Of a stretch of 39,321 nucleotides of DNA, positions 25,735 to 32,789 are shown piece after piece. Source of the DNA: JAVBLD01 sp031553705 (lineage in GTDB: Bacteria; Bacteroidota; Bacteroidia; Bacteroidales; Marinifilaceae). The position numbers and the translations under genes are program-made. The stretch is from NCBI GenBank assembly GCA_031553705.1, contig JAVBLD010000044.1:1-39321 (forward strand), given 5' to 3'. Under the pieces are notes generated by a model. It worked only from the letters and a program-made list of their open reading frames with translations, had not been told where the DNA came from and ran no database searches. Position 1 is the first letter of the stretch. Every line of letters begins with the position of its first letter.

Positions 25735-26610
25735 CTACCTGTTCCCCATATAAGCCTTCAATGTATTCTGCAACAACGAAACGATCGTCATCGGGCCAAC
25801 CCCTCCCGGTACCGGTGTGATATAGCTACAATTCGGTGCCACCTGCCCGAAATCGACATCGCCCACCAGTTTGAATCCGCACTGGTTCTCCTTTGACGCG
25901 ATCCGGTGCATCCCTACATCCACAACAACTGCTCCGTCCTTTACCATATCGGCCGCGATAAAGTGAGGTTTTCCTATCGCAACAATCAATATATCGGCCT
26001 GAAGGGTTATTTCCCGGAGGCTCTGCGTACGGCTATGACAAATCGTCACCGTACAGTCGGCATATTCGCTCTTACGCGACATCAGAATCGACATCGGCGT
26101 ACCGACAATATTACTTCTCCCGACCACCACACAATGTTTTCCACGGGTCGGAATACGGTGTCTCATCAATAACTCGACAATACCGGCCGGAGTAGCAGGC
26201 AAATAAGTAGGCAACCCGGTCACCATTCTTCCGATATTACAGGGATGAAAACCATCCACATCCTTTTTCGGATCGATCGCCAGTAATATTTTCTCCTCCG
26301 AAATATGAGCCGGCAACGGCAGTTGGACAATAAACCCGTCCAACCCGTCATCATGGTTCAGCCGATCGATGACCTCAAGCAACTGCTCCTCGGTCAGGTC
26401 ATCGGAATATCTCAACTCGGTACTTTTAAAACCTACCTGTTGGCAAGCTTTTACTTTATTTGCAACATACGTCTCACTTGCCGGATCATTCCCGACAAGC
26501 ACCGCCGCCAGATGGGGCACTCTCTCCCCTGCCGCCTTTATCCGGTCCACCTCGGCCGCCAATTCCTGTTTTATCTCGGAAGCAATTTTTTTACCGTCAA
26601 TTAATTCCAT
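25735..26610 (-). CDS. folD: Bifunctional methylenetetrahydrofolate dehydrogenase / methenyltetrahydrofolate cyclohydrolase
   Basis: This 291-residue cytosolic enzyme oxidises 5,10-methylene-THF with NAD(P) and hydrolyses the product to 10-formyl-THF, feeding purine and fMet synthesis. Signatures are Tyr48 and catalytic Lys52 in SETYVANKVKAC, VQLPLP (95-100), DVDGFHP (117-123), the nucleotide-binding GRSNIVGTP (164-172) and PGGVGPMT (268-275). The start is ATG 26610; the frame runs on upstream only through a TTG. It lies 66 bases after ffh on the same strand and may be cotranscribed. Its stop codon TAG sits inside CAGGTAGCAGG, a word shared with intergenic repeats near 31300 and 32400. Confidence 0.96.
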   Translation of the reverse strand: MELIDGKKIASEIKQELAAEVDRIKAAGERVPHLAAVLVGNDPASETYVANKVKACQQVGFKSTELRYSDDLTEEQLLEVIDRLNHDDGLDGFIVQLPLPAHISEEKILLAIDPKKDVDGFHPCNIGRMVTGLPTYLPATPAGIVELLMRHRIPTRGKHCVVVGRSNIVGTPMSILMSRKSEYADCTVTICHSRTQSLREITLQADILIVAIGKPHFIAADMVKDGAVVVDVGMHRIASKENQCGFKLVGDVDFGQVAPNCSYITPVPGGVGPMTIVSLLQNTLKAYMGNR

Positions 26611-26676
26611 TTGTATTCTATTTAAATTCAAAGCCTGTCACTCGTTTAAATACCTCATTGCCTATTTTTGAAACTT

Positions 26677-27993
26677 TTACCGTTTCATATTTCTCATCAT
26701 CTTTCCTCCGCCGGACAGCATCTTCATCATTTTCTTCGATTCTTCGAACTGTTTCAGCAACCGATTGACATCATGCACGGTCGTTCCGCTACCCTCCGCA
26801 ATCCGTTTTCTCCGCGATCCGTTGATTACCTCCGGATTTTCGCGCTCCAACGGAGTCATCGAACGAATAATCGATTCCACCCCTTTAAATGCATCATCGT
26901 CAATGTCTACATTTTTCAATGCCTTTCCGACGCCGGGAATCATCGAAGCCAGGTCTTTAATATTTCCCATTTTCTTGATTTGCTGGATCTGGCTAAGAAA
27001 ATCGTCAAAATTAAACTGATTCTTAGATATCTTCTTCTGTAATTTTTTCGCCTCCTCTGCATCAAACTGCTCCTGTGCCTTCTCTACCAAAGAGACGATA
27101 TCTCCCATCCCCAGGATCCGGTCGGCCATACGTTCCGGATAAAAAGCATCCAACGCCTCTAATTTTTCACCTGTCCCGACATACTTGATCGGTTTGTCGA
27201 CAATCGTCCGGATCGAAAGCGCCGCTCCTCCGCGGGTATCACCATCCAACTTTGTCAATACAACCCCGTCAAAATTCAACCGGTCATTAAACTCCTTAGC
27301 GGTATTAACGGCATCCTGTCCAGTCATCGAATCCACAACAAACAGGGTTTCGCTCGGATTTATCGCACTCTTGATCGCAGCGATTTCGCTCATCATCTGC
27401 TCATCGATAGCCAGACGTCCGGCCGTATCGACAATCACCACGTCGTTCCCGTTCATCCGGGCCTGTTTAATCGCATCCTGTGCAATCTTGACCGGATCTT
27501 TCGTAGTCAAATCGCTATATACGGACACTCCGATCTGTTCCCCCAAAATCCGTAACTGCTCGATAGCCGCAGGCCTGTACACATCGCAGGCAACCAGCAG
27601 TGGCCTTTTCCCCTTCTTGTTCTTCAGCAGATTGGCAAATTTACCGGAAAATGTCGTCTTACCGGAACCTTGTAGTCCGGACATCAATATCACAGCAGGG
27701 CTTCCTTTAAGATTCACCTCTACATTCCTTCCGCCCATCAACTCCGCCAACTCATCATGAACAATCTTTACCATCATCTGTCCGGGCCTCACCGCAGTCA
27801 GCACGTTCATACCCATCGCTTTCTCCTTTACCTTATTGGTAAAATCCTTTGCAATTTTATAATTGACGTCGGCATCCAACAATGAGCGTCGCACCTCCTT
27901 TAAGGTCTCAGCAACATTGAGTTCCGTAATCTTTCCTTGTCCCTTTAGTATCTTAAACGACCGTTCTAGTTTTTCCGATAAATTCTCAAACAT
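26677..27993 (-). CDS. ffh: Signal recognition particle protein (SRP54)
   Basis: This 438-residue GTPase binds signal sequences and the 4.5S/6S RNA and delivers ribosome-nascent chains to FtsY at the membrane. The N domain occupies about 1-90, with the G domain following: P-loop GLQGSGKTT (106-114), DVYRPAAIEQL, DTAGRL, and TKLDGDTRGGAALS. The M domain (about 300-438) shows the RNA-binding signature NGSRRKRIAEGSGTTVHDVNRLLKQF and a short methionine-rich tail. The length is normal. A consensus promoter lies 57 bases upstream. Confidence 0.98.
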   Translation of the reverse strand: MFENLSEKLERSFKILKGQGKITELNVAETLKEVRRSLLDADVNYKIAKDFTNKVKEKAMGMNVLTAVRPGQMMVKIVHDELAELMGGRNVEVNLKGSPAVILMSGLQGSGKTTFSGKFANLLKNKKGKRPLLVACDVYRPAAIEQLRILGEQIGVSVYSDLTTKDPVKIAQDAIKQARMNGNDVVIVDTAGRLAIDEQMMSEIAAIKSAINPSETLFVVDSMTGQDAVNTAKEFNDRLNFDGVVLTKLDGDTRGGAALSIRTIVDKPIKYVGTGEKLEALDAFYPERMADRILGMGDIVSLVEKAQEQFDAEEAKKLQKKISKNQFNFDDFLSQIQQIKKMGNIKDLASMIPGVGKALKNVDIDDDAFKGVESIIRSMTPLERENPEVINGSRRKRIAEGSGTTVHDVNRLLKQFEESKKMMKMLSGGGKMMRNMKR

Positions 27994-28049
27994 ATTATAT
28001 CTTTTTTATTTTAAACTTCTAACTCTATATTCATTCGCCACTCCCGGTG

Positions 28050-28080
28050 CAAATGTAGAAAAAGTGTTCCGGGTCGCAAA
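28050..28080 (-). promoter_or_regulatory. Bacteroides-type promoter of ffh
   Basis: On the minus strand, TTTG (28080-28077), 19 bases and TACATTTG (28057-28050) match both consensus boxes perfectly. The -33 box abuts the stop codon of the upstream ACT-like gene. Confidence 0.8.
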
Positions 28081-28082
28081 AC

Positions 28083-28742
28083 CTAACGCTTCCCTATATT
28101 TTTAAGCACCACAAATGTCTTGTCAATTAATGTATTATCAACCACTACCGTAAATTCGTTGGTCGACGAAATTACTTCGGTCAGGTTGATCCCCTCCCAT
28201 GACAACTCCTTCATGATGGTATAATAAAAACCGGGCTGCATGCTGTTCCCTTTCGGTAATTTCAATGTCACCGACGACAAGCCGCTCTGTCTGAATAGAC
28301 ACTGTTCATTCATGAAATACTCCTCGATCAACTCCTCCATCACATCACTGACCACCAGGTTCGTTTCAAAAACCCCTTGTACCAGCGTATAAAAAACTTC
28401 ATCATTCTTCACCAGATGCTTCAGCACTTCAATATGGCAATCCAGTAAAGTAGATGAGTTCTTGAACGTATAGTCGCATAGATTACTCCTTAGAATAATA
28501 TCTCCCATACTACTCAACAATTTATTCAACTGCACCTGTTCCCGGATCTGCAAATAAGGTGCCAACCGGTTCAATGCCATAACAATTGCCCCGACATTAA
28601 CCTCTTTACGCAATGCCTTCTCTACATCCGGTTGCAACTGGCGCGCCAATGAGGATACATTAATAATCCCCGCTGCCAAAGATTCCGACAAATAAGGCCG
28701 GTGCTTTACGATCTCTTCTACAACATGAGCAATGCTTACCAT
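28083..28742 (-). CDS. Conserved protein with C-terminal ACT-like domain
   Basis: This 219-residue cytosolic protein has an all-helical N-terminal part (about 1-130; VVEEIVKHRPYLSESLAAGIINVSSLARQLQPDVEKALRKEVNVGAIVMALNRL), which looks like a DNA-binding or dimerisation helical bundle. The C-terminal part (about 150-217) has the beta-alpha-beta pattern of an ACT domain (SSVTLKLPKGNSMQPGFYYTIMKELSWEGINLTEVISSTNEFTVVVD), as in the regulatory ends of aspartate kinases. No kinase domain is present. A ligand-responsive regulator is plausible but unproven. It has its own -7 box and lies just before ffh. Confidence 0.65.
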   Translation of the reverse strand: MVSIAHVVEEIVKHRPYLSESLAAGIINVSSLARQLQPDVEKALRKEVNVGAIVMALNRLAPYLQIREQVQLNKLLSSMGDIILRSNLCDYTFKNSSTLLDCHIEVLKHLVKNDEVFYTLVQGVFETNLVVSDVMEELIEEYFMNEQCLFRQSGLSSVTLKLPKGNSMQPGFYYTIMKELSWEGINLTEVISSTNEFTVVVDNTLIDKTFVVLKNIGKR

Positions 28743-28762
28743 AACTACTGTTTAATTTTCAA

Positions 28763-28796
28763 CAAAAATACACTTTTCTAATCATTTCGACACAAA
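28763..28796 (-). promoter_or_regulatory. Promoter of the ACT-like gene
   Basis: On the minus strand, TATTTTTG (28770-28763) lies 22 bases after TTTG (28796-28793). The spacer is slightly long. The -33 box overlaps the T run of the hexosaminidase terminator. Confidence 0.5.
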
Positions 28797-28828
28797 AAAG
28801 GGTCGAATTTATCATCCGACCCTTTTTC
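28793..28828 (-). terminator. Terminator of the GH20 hexosaminidase gene (bidirectional in form)
   Basis: AAAAGGGTCG (28796-28805) and CGACCCTTTT (28817-28826) form a 10-bp stem with A and T runs on either side. It lies about 60 bases downstream of the minus-strand hexosaminidase stop. Confidence 0.85.
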
Positions 28829-28887
28829 TATTTTTCCAAAATTCAGGATATATCGCTTTACATTCCCGATCCTACTATAGCTGTTCT

Positions 28888-30516
28888 TTATTTTTTCGGA
28901 ACAATATGTTTTGCATAGTTATACCCCAAAGCGTCGTATCTTTCAAGTAAAGGCAATGCCCTTGCCACAAAATTGTCATAATTTTTCATCTCCGGCATTG
29001 TCCACCCTACCTCTGCCAATGCCGCCATTCTCGGCAGCACCATATATTGTACATGACTGAAATCAACTATATATTCGCTCCAAGTATTAGCCTGCACACC
29101 TATCACCATTTTTCCCTGTTCCTCGCTCAAACCGTTTGTGGGATTCAGGCTATATACTTTTTCCACCGGAACAAAACCACCGATTGCCAGCGGTTCATTT
29201 TCCACATCTTTCGTTTGGTAATAATTAAAATAGGCATAGTTATTCGGGGTCATAATCACCTGGTTTCCCAATTTGGCAGCCGCAATACCCCCTTTGGTAC
29301 CTTGCCAGGACATTACCGTAGCGGTTTTTGATAATCCTCCCTCCATGATCTCGTCCCATCCGACGATTTTCTTACCTTTGCTGTTCAGATAAGCTTCAAC
29401 CCGGTGGACAAAGTAACTTTGCAACTCCATTTCATCTTTAAGATGCTCCTGTTTCATCCGGGCCTGGCACTTCGGACACTTTTTCCAGGCACCTTTCGGG
29501 CATTCGTCCCCTCCGATATGGAAATATTCGGACGGGAACAGCGGAATGATCTCGTCAAACACATCCTGGAAAAACCGGAATGTATGGTCATTCCCGGCAC
29601 AAAATACCTCATTAAAAACGCCCCATGATTTTGATACCTCGTACGGACCTCCGGAACATCCCAACTCGGGATAACTGGCTAATGCAGCCAGTGCGTGTCC
29701 GGGAAGTTCGATTTCAGGGATTACGGTAATATAGCGGTCGGCAGCATATCGAACTACCTCTTTAACCTGTTCCTGTGTAAAAAAGAAAGGCCCATAAGGC
29801 TTTCCGTCATACTTACCGCTGTTGCGGCCGATAACGGTTTCGGGACGGTAACCGCCGATTTCGGTAAGCTTAGGATATTTCTTGATCTCAATACGCCATC
29901 CCTGATCATCCGTCAGATGCCAATGAAAACGATTCAATTTATGCAAGGCAAGCATATCAATAAAAGTCTTCACCTCGTCCACAGTGAAAAAATGACGGCA
30001 AACATCGAAGTGCATGCCGCGATACGCCAATCTGGGCTCATCCTGTATCGACACATTCTGAATCATGATCGACTTCATCCTTTCACCCTTTTCTACCGAA
30101 GACGGCATCATCTGCCTTAGTGTCTGAAAAGCATAAAATGCACCCTGTCCCGATCCGGCTTGGATCTGTATCGATTTACCGTTTACATCGAGCCGGTATG
30201 CCTCCGGCGCAAGATCAGAAGTAATCGTAACATTGATAGCTTTGTTCCTAACGGCACCTTCCTTGATGGCCAACGGAGCACCCAACGATCTTTCTACCAG
30301 TTTACTAAAAAAAGTACAAGCAGGAGTCAAGTCGACCGAACCTTTAACAATTTGAATCACCGTAGAAGATGTCAGTTTAAAACTGCCGTTGATAACTTCT
30401 ACTTTTTGCGGCTGCGGAACGATATTCACCGGCTGTTTCCCTGACTTTCCTTCACAGGAAAGCGAAATCACTCCGCATAACACCATTCCCAAGATTAATC
30501 TTTTCATTTTCATCAT
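28888..30516 (-). CDS. Beta-N-acetylhexosaminidase, glycoside hydrolase family 20
   Basis: This exported enzyme of about 542 residues removes terminal GlcNAc or GalNAc from glycans. The signal sequence MMKMKRLILGMVLCGVISLSC ends in Cys21, a probable but non-canonical lipoprotein site. A GH20b N-terminal domain at about 28-145 (NIVPQPQKVEV to AFYAFQTLRQMM) precedes the TIM barrel (about 158-500). The barrel carries HWHLTDDQGWRIEI (198-211), the catalytic Asp337-Glu338 pair in HIGGDECP, and SWQGTKGG. The start is chosen at 30516; a further in-frame ATG at 30543 would add nine residues ahead of a signal peptide. The gene is monocistronic, with a consensus promoter and a terminator. It probably serves mucin or host-glycan use. 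Confidence 0.93.
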   Translation of the reverse strand: MMKMKRLILGMVLCGVISLSCEGKSGKQPVNIVPQPQKVEVINGSFKLTSSTVIQIVKGSVDLTPACTFFSKLVERSLGAPLAIKEGAVRNKAINVTITSDLAPEAYRLDVNGKSIQIQAGSGQGAFYAFQTLRQMMPSSVEKGERMKSIMIQNVSIQDEPRLAYRGMHFDVCRHFFTVDEVKTFIDMLALHKLNRFHWHLTDDQGWRIEIKKYPKLTEIGGYRPETVIGRNSGKYDGKPYGPFFFTQEQVKEVVRYAADRYITVIPEIELPGHALAALASYPELGCSGGPYEVSKSWGVFNEVFCAGNDHTFRFFQDVFDEIIPLFPSEYFHIGGDECPKGAWKKCPKCQARMKQEHLKDEMELQSYFVHRVEAYLNSKGKKIVGWDEIMEGGLSKTATVMSWQGTKGGIAAAKLGNQVIMTPNNYAYFNYYQTKDVENEPLAIGGFVPVEKVYSLNPTNGLSEEQGKMVIGVQANTWSEYIVDFSHVQYMVLPRMAALAEVGWTMPEMKNYDNFVARALPLLERYDALGYNYAKHIVPKK

Positions 30517-30601
30517 CTTATATGTTTTATTATTTTCAATCATTCATTAATTCAGCGTCATCCCTTTCCTCAAAAATCACCGCCTCCTCCAGCAAAGTGA
30601 T

Positions 30602-30632
30602 CAAAAATAATAAATTATATAACAAAAACAAA
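30602..30632 (-). promoter_or_regulatory. Bacteroides-type promoter of the GH20 gene
   Basis: On the minus strand, TTTG (30632-30629), a 19-base spacer and TATTTTTG (30609-30602) match the consensus exactly, about 85 bases before the start codon. Confidence 0.72.
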
Positions 30633-30771
30633 GAATGATAAATTTTCCACTGACCTTCTCCACTTGCAATTGTCAATTTTAATGCAGTTTCACTGTCTTG
30701 ATTTTCTGTCGATTCGGCAATGTTCAAACAAGCTTGACGCTGCGCTCATTTCTAAAAAATCCGACTTTCCA

Positions 30772-31263
30772 CTAATACAGCGTGATCCACTCATACCCAT
30801 TTCCGGTGGCATCCATATAGCGGATAAAATCGCCGGTCCTGACCGCAATCGACGCCCGGTTGTCATTCGGATGAAAAGATAGTTTCCCAGCCTTACGCAA
30901 TTGCTCATCTAAAAACACATAGACGTGATGTTCCGTATCGTTCACTAACCCGAAAGGACTTACCGAACCGGGGCGTAGTCCCAGATAGCGTTCCATCCTT
31001 TGTTCGGAGGCAAAACTCAGTTTCCCTTGTTTCAATAACCTCTCCAGATCATGAATCGCTAAATGTTGATCACAGTCAAAGCAAACCAGGTAATGGCGAT
31101 TGCCTTTATGATTCCTGAAAAACAGGTTTTTACAATGTACGCTGTCCAAACCTGTCCAATACTGTTTCGCGATCTCAATTGTCGGAGCTGGAGGATGCTC
31201 CAGATAATCAAACGTGATCCCTAATGCCGACAGTACTTCATATACTTTTTGTTGACCAATCAT
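30772..31263 (-). CDS. Prolyl-tRNA editing protein (ProX/PrdX type, YbaK family)
   Basis: This 163-residue free-standing trans-editing deacylase removes alanine (or another wrong amino acid) from mischarged tRNA-Pro. Family hallmarks are the early LEHPPAPTIE (21-30), the conserved lysine region CKNLFFRNHKGNRHYL (44-59), GKLSFASEQRMERYLGLRPGSVSPFGLVND (80-109) and the late FHPNDN. The length is typical for PrdX-like proteins. It lies downstream of the radical SAM gene on the same strand, separated by about 117 bases of repeat sequence, and no obvious promoter is seen. Confidence 0.9.
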   Translation of the reverse strand: MIGQQKVYEVLSALGITFDYLEHPPAPTIEIAKQYWTGLDSVHCKNLFFRNHKGNRHYLVCFDCDQHLAIHDLERLLKQGKLSFASEQRMERYLGLRPGSVSPFGLVNDTEHHVYVFLDEQLRKAGKLSFHPNDNRASIAVRTGDFIRYMDATGNGYEWITLY

Positions 31264-31271
31264 GCTTTTGC

Positions 31272-31350
31272 GAGTTATGAGTTATAAAAATTAGGAGCAG
31301 GTAGCAAGTGGCAAGGATTATTTCCTTGTGCCCTGTACCTTTTACCCTGC
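31272..31350. repeat. Intergenic word repeats, left copy flanking the radical SAM gene
   Basis: GAGTTATGAGTTAT (31272-31285) is an inverted copy of the ACTCATAACT word. It is followed by CAGGTAGCAAGTGGCA and then a 35-base block (31316-31350). That block matches the reverse complement of 32359-32393 at 34 of 35 positions. Confidence 0.75.
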
Positions 31351-31380
31351 ACCGATTTCTCATTATCAGTTATTAATTAA

Positions 31381-32310
31381 TCACTTATACGCCTTCCCTT
31401 GCCACGTTCCCCTCTCCTTCAGCCTCTTATCCAGTTTGTCTGTAAACTCGAAATTTTTAATCCCCCATTTCGGAGCGATCAGATATTCATCAGGAGATTG
31501 ATTTACGAAACGTTCCAGATAGGTTTCCGGATTGATGCGCTCAATCACGTCCACCAGTAAGTCAAGATATTCGTCCATCGTATAAAGCTTGAATTGTAGC
31601 GGATCCTGCAAATATTGATCCGCCAATAGTGTGTCTTTTATAATTTGTAACTGATGAAATTTCAGTACATCCACCGGAAGCCTGCTCAACCGGACAGCTC
31701 CTCCGAGCATCGACTCCCGGGTCTCTCCCGGCAAGCCGAATATCAGATGTGCGCCAATAGTAATACCCCGTCCGGCACTCTTCCGGATAGCCTGTTCGGC
31801 TGTTGCAAAATCATGTCCCCGGTTGATTTTCCGCAACACTTCGCCATTTGTCGATTCGACTCCATACTCCACACAGATATAGTGCTCCTTCGCCAACTCT
31901 TCCATATAATCCAGAATCCGGTCGTCCACAGTATCCGGCCGCGTACCGATCACCAATCCCACCACATTCGGATGGGCCAGAGCCTCCTGATATTTTGCTT
32001 GCAACACCTCGATCGGAGCATATGTATTGGAATAAGCCTGAAAATAGGCCAGGTATTTCTGCCCCTTGTACTTCGCATCAAAAAAACGGATCCCTTCGCT
32101 GATCTGCTGAGAGATGCCGGTTACCGCCCTGCAATAATCAGGACTGAAACTCTTATTATTACAATAGACGCATCCTCCTGCTCCAACCGTACCATCCCTA
32201 TTCGGACAGGTGAACCCTCCGTCTATCGATAATTTTTGCACCCGTTCCTTAAACAGGCTCCTGAAGAAAGCCGGAAAATCCTTATATCGTTTTACCTCCT
32301 GTTGACCCAC
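31381..32310 (-). CDS. TIGR01212-family radical SAM protein (YhcC-like)
   Basis: This 309-residue radical SAM enzyme has three cluster-binding cysteines: Cys35 in FTCPNRDG, Cys47 and Cys50 in GGCVYCNN. The wide CX11CX2C spacing is diagnostic for TIGR01212 and differs from the usual CX3CX2C. Other features are YLAYFQAYSNTYAP, GTRPDTV, VEYGVEST and the elongator-like HLIFGLPGET (193-202). The biochemical reaction is not known; resemblance to Elp3-type enzymes suggests tRNA or small-molecule modification. The gene is flanked on both sides by inverted copies of an intergenic repeat. Confidence 0.92.
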   Translation of the reverse strand: MGQQEVKRYKDFPAFFRSLFKERVQKLSIDGGFTCPNRDGTVGAGGCVYCNNKSFSPDYCRAVTGISQQISEGIRFFDAKYKGQKYLAYFQAYSNTYAPIEVLQAKYQEALAHPNVVGLVIGTRPDTVDDRILDYMEELAKEHYICVEYGVESTNGEVLRKINRGHDFATAEQAIRKSAGRGITIGAHLIFGLPGETRESMLGGAVRLSRLPVDVLKFHQLQIIKDTLLADQYLQDPLQFKLYTMDEYLDLLVDVIERINPETYLERFVNQSPDEYLIAPKWGIKNFEFTDKLDKRLKERGTWQGKAYK

Positions 32311-32358
32311 TTTTTTTTAAGTTAAAGTTGAATTCTAACTTAACAATAAGAAGTCAGG

Positions 32359-32410
32359 GCAGGGTAAAAAGTACAGGGCACAAGGAAATAATCTTTGCTA
32401 CCTGCCACTT
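32359..32410. repeat. Intergenic word repeats, right copy flanking the radical SAM gene
   Basis: Bases 32359-32393 are the reverse complement of 31316-31350 with one mismatch in 35. The following GCTACCTGCCACTTGCC inverts the CAGGTAGCA and GGCAAGTGGCAGG words of the other copies. Confidence 0.75.
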
Positions 32411-32494
32411 GCCCCTTTCCTAACTTTATCCGTGGTCCAAAAATACCACAAGAAAACCAAATTCCCACCCCCTTCATCTAATTTCTTTTTTCCC

Positions 32495-32523
32495 ACTCAT
32501 AACTCATAATTCAACTCATAACT
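32495..32523. repeat. ACTCATAACT tandem word repeat
   Basis: Three near-tandem units of AACTCATAA make up this stretch. Its first 18 bases are identical to 15851-15868 at the end of the helicase gene. Confidence 0.65.
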
Positions 32524-32628
32524 TCCACAGAACCTTCCCCCTTACCCTCTATTCCCCGCTTCTTATCTCTATTTTTTCCCTCTGACAAACGCCTAAATAA
32601 AAAAGCAACAAAAAAAGCAGATTACAAC

Positions 32629-32659
32629 TTTTTTTATCAAAAAAAAGCAACTATCTTCG
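32629..32659 (+). promoter_or_regulatory. Probable promoter of ppdK
   Basis: TTTT (32629-32632), a 19-base spacer and TATCTTCG (32652-32659, one mismatch to TAnnTTTG) lie about 130 bases before the ATG. A loop-less palindrome AAAAAAGCTTTTTT follows at about 32668-32681. Confidence 0.5.
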
Positions 32660-32789
32660 CGACTCTAAAAAAGCTTTTTTTTAAAGATGTTTCATATTGC
32701 AGTTCAGGTTTTTAAATAAAGAAAAAAATCAATAATAAACCGTTCTCTTCTATAAAAACAGGAGTTAACAAAATAAAATCAAACAAATT

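Larger units (their letters stand above)
32311..32628. other. Gene-free spacer between the divergent radical SAM and ppdK genes, rich in word repeats
   Basis: No gene is visible. It holds an 8-bp inverted repeat TTAAGTTA/TAACTTAA (32317-32343), the right repeat copy (32359-32410), the tandem words at 32495-32523 and then a pyrimidine-rich stretch up to the ppdK promoter. Confidence 0.6.

Noticed and set aside
27185..27760. A 191-codon open frame antisense to ffh
   Set aside because: It is a shadow of ffh codon use, with serine- and isoleucine-rich filler and no motif.
30536..30727. A 63-codon minus-strand frame upstream of the GH20 gene
   Set aside because: It overlaps the perfect GH20 promoter (30602-30632) and has no family resemblance.
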